The notes beneath the pieces were generated by a model, which was not told where the DNA came from, ran no database searches, and saw only the letters and a list, made by a program, of their open reading frames with translations. Below are positions 26,869 through 35,414 of a stretch of 64,000 bases of DNA, one piece after another (within the stretch, counting starts at the first letter, position 1; the number at the start of each line of letters is the position of its first letter). Origin of the DNA: Syntrophomonas wolfei subsp. methylbutyratica (GTDB taxonomy: Bacteria; Bacillota; Syntrophomonadia; Syntrophomonadales; Syntrophomonadaceae); assembly GCF_001570625.1 (NCBI RefSeq), contig NZ_BBQT01000004.1, positions 124,001-188,000 on the forward strand, in the 5' to 3' direction. Made by a program: the position numbers and the translations under genes.

Positions 26869-29067
26869 ATGATAGAAAACAACTTATTGCCATTAATGAT
26901 TGAATTAAATGAAAACACTGATATTATGATTGCGGTCATAAGAGGAAGCAAATTTGCTTATATAAACCCAACCCTGCAGAAGAATTCGGGATATAGCCTG
27001 GAGGAGCTCTATTCCATGAATTTTTGGGATATAGCCCACCCGGATTACAGTGATTTGTTGCGGCAAAGGGGATGGGCCCGACAGCGTGGGGAAGAGGTGC
27101 AGGATAGTTATGAACTGCTACTGCTGGGGAAGCAGGGGAACAGCTTCTGGGCACATATTAAGGCCAAAAATATCAGCATCGAGGGAGAGCCGGCGGTAAT
27201 AGTCTCGGCTTTTGATATCAATGAACGCAAGGCTATGGAAGTTGATTTATTAAGGCAAAAGGAGTCCTTGCAGCTTATGCTGGAGAATAACCCGGTAGCA
27301 ACTGCCCTGGTCAACCCGGAGGGGAAAACCCTCTATGTTAATCCGCGTTTTATAAAATATACTGGCTATAGCCGGGAAGAAGTCAGTTCCAGCCTGGTTT
27401 GGGAAGAGAAAGTACTGGCGGATATGCCCAAGCGCCGGGAAATCATGAAAGCCTGGAACCGGAACTTGAAAGAAACAGGATACTCCAAGGGAAAGATCGT
27501 TTTGCGCCGCCGGGATGGGGAAAGGCGCTTTTTTAATATACATAGTGTAGCGTTGCCGGACGGGCATATTTTGCTGGCGGCCTGGGATATAAGCGAACAG
27601 GTAGAGGCGCGAAAGATACTGCAAGAGAGCGAAGCCCGCTTCAAGGCTTTGTCCGAAGCCAGTTTTGAGGGGATTATCATTTCCGAGAACGGGATTTGCA
27701 TAGAAGCCAACCAGGCTGCAGTAGAGCTGTTTGGCTACAGCCGGGAAGAGCTTATTGGGCTTGATGTTATGAGTTTTACCGCGCCGGAAGCCCGGGAAAT
27801 AGTTAAAAGCCAGATGATGAGTGGCAGTAAGGATTCTTACGAAGCCGTGGCCTTGCGTCAGGATGGGAGCAGGGTTCCGGTAGAGATTCAAGGCCGGAGT
27901 TTTATCTACCAGGATCGTGAAGTCAGGGCAGCGGCCATCCGCGACCTCAGTGAGCGGCGGAGGGCGGAGGAAGAGATTTATCGCCAAAGCACCAACCTGC
28001 AGGCGCTCTTCTACAATACCCTGGATGCCGTCGTTCTCTGTGATCCTGTGCATAGAATCCTGGATATCAATCCTCGTTTTTTTGAACTTTTTGACTATAC
28101 TATTGAAGAATGCCGGGGTTCTATCCTGGAGGAAGTGCTGGTTCCGGAAGAACTGAAAGAAGAGTCCGCTTTCATGTCCAGTATGGTTTCCAGCGGGCAG
28201 GCCAATAGCCGGGAAAGCGTGAGAAAAAAGAAAAACGGTGAATTGCTGCCGGTATTGGTTACCATGATTCCTATTGCCAATTCGGGCTACTATGTTCTTT
28301 ATACAAATATCAGCGAGCGCAAGGAGGCGGAAGCCACGATTCAGCAACAGATAAAAGAACTGGAAGCCAAAAATGCTGAGATGGAGCGCTTCACCTATAC
28401 GGTATCGCATGATTTGCGCAGCCCCCTTATCACTATAAAAGGTTTTTCCGGCCTGCTCCTGCAAGACCTGGAGAAAGGTAAAACCGCTCGCCTGCAAAAA
28501 GATATACAGCGAATTATCAATGCCTCAGGCAAGATGGAGGAACTGCTGGAAGATCTCCTGGAACTCTCTCGTATCGGCCGTATCTTAAACCCTTACAGCA
28601 ACTTTCCCATGAACCGGCTCTGTCATGAAGTGGTTGAATTACTTTCCGGGCCTATCAGCCAGAAAAAGGCGGAGGTAGTGATAGCTCCTTATATGCCCTG
28701 GGTACAAGGTGATCGCAGGCGAATAGCCGAAGTCGTACAAAACCTGCTGGAAAACGCTATCAAGTTTATGGGGACCAATGACCATCCGCGAATAGAAATA
28801 GGCTGTTTCTCCGGTGAAGGCGAGTGCGGCTTTTTTATTAATGACAATGGTTCAGGCATAGAAGCCAAATACCAGGAAAAGATTTTTGGGCTTTTCGATA
28901 AATTAGATCAAAGCACAGAAGGTACCGGGATTGGATTGGCTCTGGTTAAAAGGATTATTGAGCTTCACCAGGGGCGTATCTGGGTGGAGTCAGCCGGAGC
29001 GGGCCAGGGAAGCACTTTCTATTTTACCTTGCCTGCCGCTACTGATAGTAAGAAAGGGGATAAATGA
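26869..29067 (+). CDS. Multi-PAS sensor histidine kinase
   Basis: About 732 residues with no membrane segment, so a cytosolic sensor. Four PAS domains in order: residues ~10-125 (FAYINPTLQKNSGYSLEELY), ~135-250 (TLYVNPRFIKYTGYSREEV), ~260-375 (ICIEANQAAVELFGYSREEL) and ~380-490 (ILDINPRFFELFDYTIEECR). HisKA follows with RFTYTVSHDLRSPLITIKGF (phospho-His), then HATPase with ENAIKF and GTGIGLALVKRIIELHQG. PAS ligands cannot be read. ATG 26869 follows AAGGACGAAAGT; ATG 26839 lacks a ribosome site. The stop overlaps the receiver gene. Confidence 0.93.
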   Translation: MIENNLLPLMIELNENTDIMIAVIRGSKFAYINPTLQKNSGYSLEELYSMNFWDIAHPDYSDLLRQRGWARQRGEEVQDSYELLLLGKQGNSFWAHIKAKNISIEGEPAVIVSAFDINERKAMEVDLLRQKESLQLMLENNPVATALVNPEGKTLYVNPRFIKYTGYSREEVSSSLVWEEKVLADMPKRREIMKAWNRNLKETGYSKGKIVLRRRDGERRFFNIHSVALPDGHILLAAWDISEQVEARKILQESEARFKALSEASFEGIIISENGICIEANQAAVELFGYSREELIGLDVMSFTAPEAREIVKSQMMSGSKDSYEAVALRQDGSRVPVEIQGRSFIYQDREVRAAAIRDLSERRRAEEEIYRQSTNLQALFYNTLDAVVLCDPVHRILDINPRFFELFDYTIEECRGSILEEVLVPEELKEESAFMSSMVSSGQANSRESVRKKKNGELLPVLVTMIPIANSGYYVLYTNISERKEAEATIQQQIKELEAKNAEMERFTYTVSHDLRSPLITIKGFSGLLLQDLEKGKTARLQKDIQRIINASGKMEELLEDLLELSRIGRILNPYSNFPMNRLCHEVVELLSGPISQKKAEVVIAPYMPWVQGDRRRIAEVVQNLLENAIKFMGTNDHPRIEIGCFSGEGECGFFINDNGSGIEAKYQEKIFGLFDKLDQSTEGTGIGLALVKRIIELHQGRIWVESAGAGQGSTFYFTLPAATDSKKGDK

Positions 29068-29510
29068 TGGATGAGTCAATGCTAAATATTCTGCTGGTGG
29101 AAGACAATGAAGACCACGCCGAGCTTATCATGCGCAGCCTGGAAGAACAGCAGATAAAAAGCCATGTTATTCACGTTACAGATGGGGAACAAGCCCTGAA
29201 CTATCTATTTGGTCGGGGTGAATATAGCGAGGTGGAGAAATATCCCCGTCCCAACCTCATTCTACTGGATTTGCGCCTGCCCAAGGTAGATGGTCTGGGA
29301 GTGTTAAAGGAAATCAAGCAAGCGGAGGAATTAAAGATTATTCCCACCGTGGTGCTGACCTCTTCCGAGTCGGAGAATGATATTTACCGGGCCTACAATT
29401 ACTATGCCAACAGCTTCCTGGTCAAGCCCATGGACTTTCAACAATTCAACGAATTGATGCTAAAGCTGGGACGCTACTGGCTGAAATGCAATGCGAACCC
29501 GGTGAGATGA
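29064..29510 (+). CDS. Single-domain response regulator (Rcp1-like)
   Basis: 148 residues, receiver domain only: acidic pocket LLVEDNEDHAEL, phospho-acceptor Asp at about residue 69 in LILLDLRLPKVDG, TVVLTSSESENDIYRAY and the lysine in FLVKPMDFQQFNELM. The longer alpha4 region and the FGRGEYS insert resemble Rcp1-type partners of PAS/phytochrome kinases. It overlaps the kinase by 4 bases (ATGA), so the two are almost certainly a cognate pair. With no output domain it must pass the signal by binding or phosphotransfer. Confidence 0.93.
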   Translation: MMDESMLNILLVEDNEDHAELIMRSLEEQQIKSHVIHVTDGEQALNYLFGRGEYSEVEKYPRPNLILLDLRLPKVDGLGVLKEIKQAEELKIIPTVVLTSSESENDIYRAYNYYANSFLVKPMDFQQFNELMLKLGRYWLKCNANPVR

Positions 29511-29634
29511 GAAAAGTATTGATCGGCAATGTTAAAAAGGCCTAAGTACATACCTTGACAACAGCATAGTCATTCTAAACATCAGGCAGAACTGTTTTTC
29601 ACGATCGATATACTTGAGCAAGGAGTGCTGCAAA

Positions 29635-30639
29635 ATGAAAGAACGTATTTCAGTTCTTATTGTTGAGGATGACGAACTACATACCGAGTTAATTCAAAGA
29701 GCCTTCGAAGACCACCAGTCTCGCTTTATGCTAAGATTCAGCAGCAACCTGATGGAGGCCCGCATCTACATGGAGGAGAGGAAACCCGATATCGTAGTTT
29801 GTGATTGGCTGCTTCCTGATGGCCGGGGAATTGAGCTGTTTTCTCCGGATAAGGAGCATTCGTCCTATCCTATCATTATGATGACCAGCTACGGCAACGA
29901 GGAGCTGGCGGTAGAAACCATTAAAGCCGGGGCTTTGGATTATCTGGTGAAATCGCCGGAAGCCTTTGCTGGCCTGCCTGACTTTATCCTGCGGGGTTTG
30001 CGGGAATGGGAACATATAAGGGCCCGCCACGCGGCGGAAAAGAAGCTCCGTGATGTGCTGCTGCAGACCGTGGAGAGCCTGGCCTCCATGCTGGAAAAGC
30101 GTGATCCCTATACCTCGGGACACCAGAAAAAAGTAAGTGTGCTGGCCTGTGCCATTGCTGAAGAAATGGGTCTTCCCGCTGAGATTATCGAGGGAATACA
30201 TATTGCTGCCATCCTCCATGATATAGGTAAAATCAGCATACCGGCCGAATTCCTATCCAAGCCGGGTCGTTTGAGTCCTATCGAGTTTGATATTATTAAA
30301 ACCCACCCCTTCAATGCTTATGAAATGCTGAAAGCGATAGATTTTCCTTATCCGGTAGCCCAGATCATATTGCAGCATCATGAAAAAATGGATGGTTCCG
30401 GCTATCCTTACGGACTGCTGGGGCCGGATATTTTACTGGAAGCACGGATTATTTCCGTAGCTGATGTAGTGGAAGCCATTTCCTCGCATAGACCCTACCG
30501 TCCCGCGCTGGGTATTCAATATGCCCTGGAGGAGATTGCGCAGAACGCTGGAAAATTATACGACCGCGAGGTGGTGGAAGCTTGCCTGACCCTCTTTAGG
30601 GAAAAAGGATTTTCACTGGATGATTTTGTTCGTGACTGA
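29635..30639 (+). CDS. Response regulator with HD-GYP output
   Basis: 334 residues. Receiver domain with VLIVEDDELHTELIQRAF and Asp57 in VCDWLLPDGRGIEL, a coiled linker, then HD-GYP: RDPYTSGHQKKVSVLACAIA, AAILHDIGKISIPAEFLSKP and HHEKMDGSGYPYGLLG. HD-GYP proteins hydrolyse cyclic di-GMP, so the kinase-receiver pair just upstream may set second-messenger level. ATG 29635 is chosen for AAGGAG about 9 bases upstream; TTG 29614 would add seven residues. A 124-base gap separates it from the single receiver. Confidence 0.92.
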   Translation: MKERISVLIVEDDELHTELIQRAFEDHQSRFMLRFSSNLMEARIYMEERKPDIVVCDWLLPDGRGIELFSPDKEHSSYPIIMMTSYGNEELAVETIKAGALDYLVKSPEAFAGLPDFILRGLREWEHIRARHAAEKKLRDVLLQTVESLASMLEKRDPYTSGHQKKVSVLACAIAEEMGLPAEIIEGIHIAAILHDIGKISIPAEFLSKPGRLSPIEFDIIKTHPFNAYEMLKAIDFPYPVAQIILQHHEKMDGSGYPYGLLGPDILLEARIISVADVVEAISSHRPYRPALGIQYALEEIAQNAGKLYDREVVEACLTLFREKGFSLDDFVRD

Positions 30640-30721
30640 TGATGGTGAGGTGACTGGGAGGTGATACCGGGTACAGGACTTTAGTTTTCAGTTGATTCTT
30701 ACAGTATAAGGGGGTTAAACA

Positions 30722-31489
30722 ATGAATTACGATTACCAGACCATTAAAACAGAGAAAATGGAAAAAGGAATATTGCTAGTGTCGCTTAACCGGCCGGAAA
30801 AGTATAATGCCATGAATATGCTTATGTTGAACGAATTAAACGACCTGTGGCTCAAGCTGAAAAGGGATCTTGAGACCCGGGTCGTTATTTTGAAAGGTGA
30901 AGGCGAAAAGGGCTTTTGTGCCGGTATGGAAGTGGCGGATATTATTAAGCCCCAGGTAATGGCTGATATTCCAGCTATGTATGACCTGCAGATGCCTATT
31001 GGCGAGCTGCAGATAAATATGAGGAATTGTCCCCAGCCCATTATTTGTGCGGTACACGGGGCTGCTGCCGGGGCTGGTTTCAGCTTTGCCATAGCTTCTG
31101 ACATACGGGTGATCTCTCCTGATGCCCGCTTTTCCGCTGCCTATGTCAATGTTGGATTGGCTGGAGCCGATATGGGCAGCAGCTATTTCCTGCCCCGCAT
31201 CATCGGTAGTGGACGGGCCTATGAATTCCTATACACCGGGGCTTGGATGAATGCTGAGGAAGCCATGCAGCTTGGCTTTGCCTCTCGTTGTGTGGAAAAA
31301 GAAAAATTATTTGACACGGCCCTGGAAATCGCCCAGGCCATAGCTAAGAAGGATCCATTAGCGATGAAGCTTACCAAGGAAGCGGTTAACCTGAACATTG
31401 ATATTGGCAGCTTGGAAGCTGCTATAGTAATGGAAAACAGGAATCAGAACATGATGATCAGCCTCCTGGCCAACCGGATGAAGAAATAA
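30722..31489 (+). CDS. Enoyl-CoA hydratase/isomerase-family protein lacking the hydratase glutamates
   Basis: A 255-residue crotonase-fold protein with the CoA/oxyanion segments LNRPEKYNAMNMLMLNEL, KGFCAGMEV and CAVHGAAAGAGFSFAIASDI. The two glutamates of classical enoyl-CoA hydratase (in GGCEL and QPEIL) are replaced here by Ser (GFSFA) and Tyr (SAAYVNVG). The GLAGADMG segment has an Asp where dienoyl-CoA isomerases keep a catalytic Asp. Isomerase or another crotonase activity is therefore more likely than hydration. ATG 30722 follows AAGGGGGTTAAACA. The MarR and acyl-CoA dehydrogenase genes follow. Confidence 0.85.
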   Translation: MNYDYQTIKTEKMEKGILLVSLNRPEKYNAMNMLMLNELNDLWLKLKRDLETRVVILKGEGEKGFCAGMEVADIIKPQVMADIPAMYDLQMPIGELQINMRNCPQPIICAVHGAAAGAGFSFAIASDIRVISPDARFSAAYVNVGLAGADMGSSYFLPRIIGSGRAYEFLYTGAWMNAEEAMQLGFASRCVEKEKLFDTALEIAQAIAKKDPLAMKLTKEAVNLNIDIGSLEAAIVMENRNQNMMISLLANRMKK

Positions 31490-31503
31490 TAAGGGCATAA
31501 TTT

Positions 31504-31552
31504 GGCCGGTACCCTGTCCATTGGGAAAGTGGATGGGGTACCGGCCTTTTTG
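31504..31552 (+). terminator. Intrinsic terminator after crotonase-family gene
   Basis: GGCCGGTACCC (31504-31514) pairs with GGGTACCGGCC (31536-31546), followed by TTTTT. Strong 11-bp stem immediately after the gene. The small ORF that reads through it (31502-31687) is rejected. Confidence 0.85.
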
Positions 31553-31816
31553 GAGTTTTTAGTGAAACGGATAACGACCGCAGCTCTAGTTTTCCCTCTT
31601 TCCTACATCCTGGTCGTTATCCTGGTTTGGCTAAAAATTGGGATTGAGTGGCATCATAAGGGAGAAAAGCACCTTGACAGCAGGTAGATAAATAAAGTTT
31701 AATAATATAGACACTATTCCCATAATAATTATTAAGGAATTAATATTAACAGAATCCGTATTTCCTCAATATATATGTTCCCGGATCTGCCAAATATAAT
31801 GAATAAGGAGTTTCGC

Positions 31817-32254
31817 ATGTTAGACTTTACTACTTTTTGGTGTTTTCGCCTGAATGCCCTGTCACGCAAAATAAGCCGCATGTACAACAACCGCTGTCTT
31901 GAACACGGGGTCACCGCCGCCCAGAGCTTTGTGATATTTGATGTCATGGATCATCCGGGTACCAGTGTGAAAGACATAGCCACCCGTATCCAATTGGATA
32001 GCCCTGCAATTACCGGGTTAATTGATCGTTTGGTCAGAGAAGACCTGGTGGAGAGAAAGGAAGATCCGGAAGACCGCCGCAGTCTTAAAATTTATCTTAC
32101 CGAAAAAGGTCAGGAACTGGCGGAAAAGAACCTGGTTCCAATGGCCCATGAATTTAATAAATATATAAGGCAGCTGGTTGAACCGCAGGTTTCCCAAATA
32201 TTCCAACATTCTCTGGATCTTATAGACAAACAACTGAACAAGAACAGCAACTAG
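31817..32254 (+). CDS. MarR-family transcriptional regulator
   Basis: A 145-residue winged-helix protein: TAAQSFVIFDVMDHPGTSVK, the recognition region DIATRIQLDSPAITGLIDRL, and the wing DPEDRRSLKIYLTEKGQEL. ATG 31817 has AAGGAG 7 bases upstream. MarR proteins bind palindromic operators and release them on binding small aromatic or acyl ligands. Lying just upstream of the acyl-CoA dehydrogenase/Fix cluster, it may control that cluster, though no operator could be identified. Confidence 0.92.
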   Translation: MLDFTTFWCFRLNALSRKISRMYNNRCLEHGVTAAQSFVIFDVMDHPGTSVKDIATRIQLDSPAITGLIDRLVREDLVERKEDPEDRRSLKIYLTEKGQELAEKNLVPMAHEFNKYIRQLVEPQVSQIFQHSLDLIDKQLNKNSN

Positions 32255-32394
32255 GAGGAACCGTTGTTTTACTCTGCAGACAAAAAGCCCAGGAAAAGGA
32301 ATTATTATCCCGGGCATTTGCTGTCCGGGTTTTGTATTCAAATAGCTGGAATCTTCTTCTTGTTGTCTTTTTCAGATATGATATTATTTATTTA

Positions 32395-32528
32395 TAACGA
32401 GGTGAAAATGTTTCCCGCTTCTTTAAGTGGCTGGTTTCCATTAACAAAGCAGTCGGCGATTAATAATCTCCCGCCTCGTTGCAGTGGTGTGTTGAAACTG
32501 CTTCGTAGTTTCTTCCGATACTTAAAAG
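32395..32528 (+). repeat. Dispersed repeat family B, copy 3
   Basis: ATAACGAGGTGAAAATGTTT, later CTCCCGCCTCGTTGCAGTGG, and the hairpin GAAACTGCTTCGTAGTTTC with a compensating C-G to T-A pair change, ending GATACTTAAAAG. The same order as copy 2. The paired change in the hairpin suggests selection for the structure or shared origin. It occupies the gap before the acyl-CoA dehydrogenase. Confidence 0.8.
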
Positions 32529-32607
32529 CAATGACTAATATCTAAACTAAATCAGCAACAAAAGCAAATGGCAGGATATTAAAAAGGCTATAAGGGGGTT
32601 GTATATT

Positions 32608-33753
32608 GTGGATTTTAATCTAAGCAAGGAGCAGTCGTTAATTCAACAGATGGCCCGGGAGTTTGCGGAGAAAAGCATAGCTCCCGCAGCCAAACAGATT
32701 GACGAGGAGAGCAAGATTCCCGAGGAGATTTTAGCCGGAATGGCGGAGCTGGACCTTTTTGGCATTCCCTTCCCGGAAGAGTACGGCGGAGCCGATGGGG
32801 GTTATGATGGCTATGTCCTGGCTATGGAGCAGATTGCCAAGGTTTCCGGCGGTGTAGCTATGACCATGGCTGCTCATACCCTGGGTTTGGGGGCCATATC
32901 CGCCTTTGGAACCGAAGAACAGAAGAAAAAGTACATGATTCCAGGCTGCAAGGCCAAGCACATCGTATCATTCGCTTTTACCGAACCGGGAACCGGTTCT
33001 GACCCCAAACAGATTACCACTACCGCCGTAAAACAGGGTGATTTCTATATACTTAACGGAACCAAGCGTTTTATTTCCAATGCCAATTATCCTGGAGCCA
33101 TGGTGGTTTTTGCCCGCGAGACGGAAAGCGGGGAAGTGACTGCCTTCATTCTCGACAAGTGGGCCGAAGGCTACTCCATATCGGAGCCCTGGGAAAAAAT
33201 AGGCATGCATGGGGGACAATTACTGGATGTATATATGAAAGATGTAAAAGTACCGGCGGATAACCTGCTGGGCAAAATAGGGCAGGGTTTTCCCATTTTA
33301 CTGCTGGGTATTGCCCTGGGCAAGATTGGCACCAGTACCGCGGCCCTGGGAGGAACCCTGGCAGCACTGGAGGAGGCCAGCAAATATGCCCGGGAAAAAA
33401 CCCACCGGGGCCAACCCATAGCGAAATTCCAGGCCATTCAGCTTAAAATCGCCGATTTAGCCATCAAGTATGAAACCGCGCGCTGGTTGTGCTACCGCCT
33501 GGGCTGCCTGGCCAATGACATAAAAGATCCGGGCAAATTTGCCGCTGAGGCTGCTCTGGTTAAGGCTTATTGCGGCGACAATGTGGTGGATGCGGCGCGT
33601 ATAGCGGTTGACGTGCACGGTTCTTACGGACTTATGAGAGATTATACTATTGAACGGGTCTATCGTGATGCCATAATTGGGCCGGAAATTGAAGGGGTAG
33701 CCGATATGCAAAAATTGATTGTGGCGTCTTCTATTTTGAGAAGCAAAGGTTAA
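32608..33753 (+). CDS. Acyl-CoA dehydrogenase
   Basis: About 381 residues, full-length flavoenzyme. N-terminal helical domain (LSKEQSLIQQMAREFAEKSI), FAD-binding FTEPGTGSD, ISNANYPGAMVVFARE, and C-terminal EGVADMQKLIVA with the glutamate at the position of the catalytic base in the short-chain family. It oxidises an acyl-CoA to the enoyl-CoA and passes electrons to electron-transfer flavoprotein; EtfAB and a FixC/FixX quinone reductase follow directly. GTG 32608 with AAGGGGG upstream is preferred over TTG 32599. Chain length cannot be read. Confidence 0.92.
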   Translation: MDFNLSKEQSLIQQMAREFAEKSIAPAAKQIDEESKIPEEILAGMAELDLFGIPFPEEYGGADGGYDGYVLAMEQIAKVSGGVAMTMAAHTLGLGAISAFGTEEQKKKYMIPGCKAKHIVSFAFTEPGTGSDPKQITTTAVKQGDFYILNGTKRFISNANYPGAMVVFARETESGEVTAFILDKWAEGYSISEPWEKIGMHGGQLLDVYMKDVKVPADNLLGKIGQGFPILLLGIALGKIGTSTAALGGTLAALEEASKYAREKTHRGQPIAKFQAIQLKIADLAIKYETARWLCYRLGCLANDIKDPGKFAAEAALVKAYCGDNVVDAARIAVDVHGSYGLMRDYTIERVYRDAIIGPEIEGVADMQKLIVASSILRSKG

Positions 33754-33822
33754 AGATAATAGTATTGTAGAGTTCCTTTATTCGGGGAGATAAATACGGA
33801 AACCCCAGGAGGTGAAGCTTAT

Positions 33823-35109
33823 ATGGAGAAATTCGATGTAATCATAGTGGGAGCCGGTCTGGCAGGTCTGGCGGCAGCCTATACCCTGGCCGGGGAAGGC
33901 CTGGAGGTACTGGTACTGGAAAGGGGTGACTACCCCGGAGCCAAGAATGTGACCGGCGGGCGTCTCTATCTTAACCCGGTCCGCGAGTTATTTCCTGATT
34001 TGTGGAAAAAAGCACCCCTGGAGCGATTTATCAGCCATGAAGGAGTAACTATAATGAGCCGGGAGCGCTCGGTGACCATTAATTATGAAGGAGACGAGCT
34101 GCGCCAGGAGCCCTACCAGAGCTACAGCATCCTTAGAGCCAGGTTTGACCGCTGGTTGGCCAAACAGGCGGAAAGAAAAGGAGCCATGCTGGTGGACAAG
34201 ACCCGGGTGGATGATTTGATAAAAGTGGATGGCCGGGTAAGCGGGGTAGTAGCCGGAGGGGATGAGCTCTATGCTGATGTAGTAATTGCTTGTGATGGTG
34301 TACTGTCCCTGGTAGCGGAAAAAGCCGGCCTGCGCCAGCCGGGTAAGCCGGAAGATTATGCCGTGGGCTTCAAGGAAATCATTGAGTTGGACCAGAAGCT
34401 TATTAATGAGCGCTTTGGCCTGGAGGGCAATGAAGGCCTGGCCCGTATGTTTATGGGAGAGGTAACCCGGGGCAAGTTCGGCGGAGGCTTTCTTTATACC
34501 AATAAGGATAGTATCAGCCTGGGCATAGTGGTGGGCATCAAGGATTTGATGCAAGGCCAGCCGGCCGTACAGGCTCCCTTGCTCTTGGACGAATTTAAAC
34601 AACGCCCGGAAATAGCGGTTTTAATAAGAGGCGGGGAGACCGTGGAGTATTCCGCCCATGCCATTCCGGAAGGAGGCTACCAAGCCATGAGCAAACTTTT
34701 CGGGGATGGTATTCTACTGGCCGGTGATGCCGCTGGTTTTTCCATGAACATCGGGGTTACAGTTAGAGGCATGGAATATGCCCTGGCCTCCGGTTATTAT
34801 GCGGCTCAGGCTGTGCTTGCGGCCAAAAAGGCGGAAGACTTTAGTGCCCGGGGACTGGCAGTATACCAGGAACTCCTGGGGCAAAGTTTTGTTATGGAAG
34901 ACTTCAAGAATTTCCAGAAAGCACCTCACGCTCTGGAAAATCCCCGCTTATTCCAACATTACCCGGAAATGTTGGGAAATATGATGCGGGATATATATGC
35001 TGTTCCTGCCGGCCCCAAGAATCGGCTCTACCCGACTATAAAGCAATACCTTGGCTTTAGCGAGTTGTGGTCGATGTTGGGGGATGCGAGGAAGGTGATG
35101 AAAATATGA
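33823..35109 (+). CDS. fixC: FixC-like ETF:quinone oxidoreductase flavoprotein
   Basis: 428 residues with the FAD motif DVIIVGAGLAGLAAAYTLAG, GDYPGAKNVTGGRLY and LAGDAAGFSMNIGVTVRGME, all typical of FixC. In Fix and ETF-QO systems this flavoprotein takes electrons from EtfAB and passes them to quinone through the FixX iron-sulfur protein at the membrane surface. ATG 33823 follows GGAGGTGAAGCTT. Its stop overlaps the fixX start by 4 bases (ATGA). Confidence 0.93.
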   Translation: MEKFDVIIVGAGLAGLAAAYTLAGEGLEVLVLERGDYPGAKNVTGGRLYLNPVRELFPDLWKKAPLERFISHEGVTIMSRERSVTINYEGDELRQEPYQSYSILRARFDRWLAKQAERKGAMLVDKTRVDDLIKVDGRVSGVVAGGDELYADVVIACDGVLSLVAEKAGLRQPGKPEDYAVGFKEIIELDQKLINERFGLEGNEGLARMFMGEVTRGKFGGGFLYTNKDSISLGIVVGIKDLMQGQPAVQAPLLLDEFKQRPEIAVLIRGGETVEYSAHAIPEGGYQAMSKLFGDGILLAGDAAGFSMNIGVTVRGMEYALASGYYAAQAVLAAKKAEDFSARGLAVYQELLGQSFVMEDFKNFQKAPHALENPRLFQHYPEMLGNMMRDIYAVPAGPKNRLYPTIKQYLGFSELWSMLGDARKVMKI

Positions 35110-35390
35110 GTGAAATATTAGGATTGAAAGCCAAGCTGGGATTGGATGTTTTTAAAGCCGATAAAGAAGCTCATATAAAGATCAGGCCAGGTATGGAGAA
35201 AGATGCACGCTTGAAACGGGCGGTTCTGGTATGCCCGGCCGGGCTTTACAGCGAAAATTCCGAGGGTGCCGTTGAATTTACCATTGATGGATGCCTGGAA
35301 TGCGGCACTTGCCGCCTGGCTTGCGGTACCGAGGTCTTGGAATGGAATTATCCCGGCGGCGGAAGCGGAGTACAATTTCGCTTCGGCTAA
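35106..35390 (+). CDS. fixX: FixX-like ferredoxin
   Basis: 94 residues. The C-terminal motif CLECGTCRLACG with the earlier CPAGLY marks the FixX ferredoxin, which is fused to the C-terminus of ETF-QO in mitochondria. The cluster is likely [4Fe-4S]. ATG 35106 overlaps the fixC stop, so the pair is translationally coupled. The ORF could extend to 35067, but that start has no ribosome site and adds residues unlike the family. Confidence 0.93.
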   Translation: MSEILGLKAKLGLDVFKADKEAHIKIRPGMEKDARLKRAVLVCPAGLYSENSEGAVEFTIDGCLECGTCRLACGTEVLEWNYPGGGSGVQFRFG

Positions 35391-35414
35391 GAAATATAGT
35401 AGGGGGATAGAAGG

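Noticed and set aside
27250-28497. 415-residue minus-strand ORF inside the PAS kinase
   Set aside because: Antisense shadow of a gene with clear domains; composition unlike a protein and no start signal.
31502-31687. 61-residue ORF after the crotonase-family gene
   Set aside because: It reads through the strong terminator hairpin 31504-31552 and has no ribosome site.
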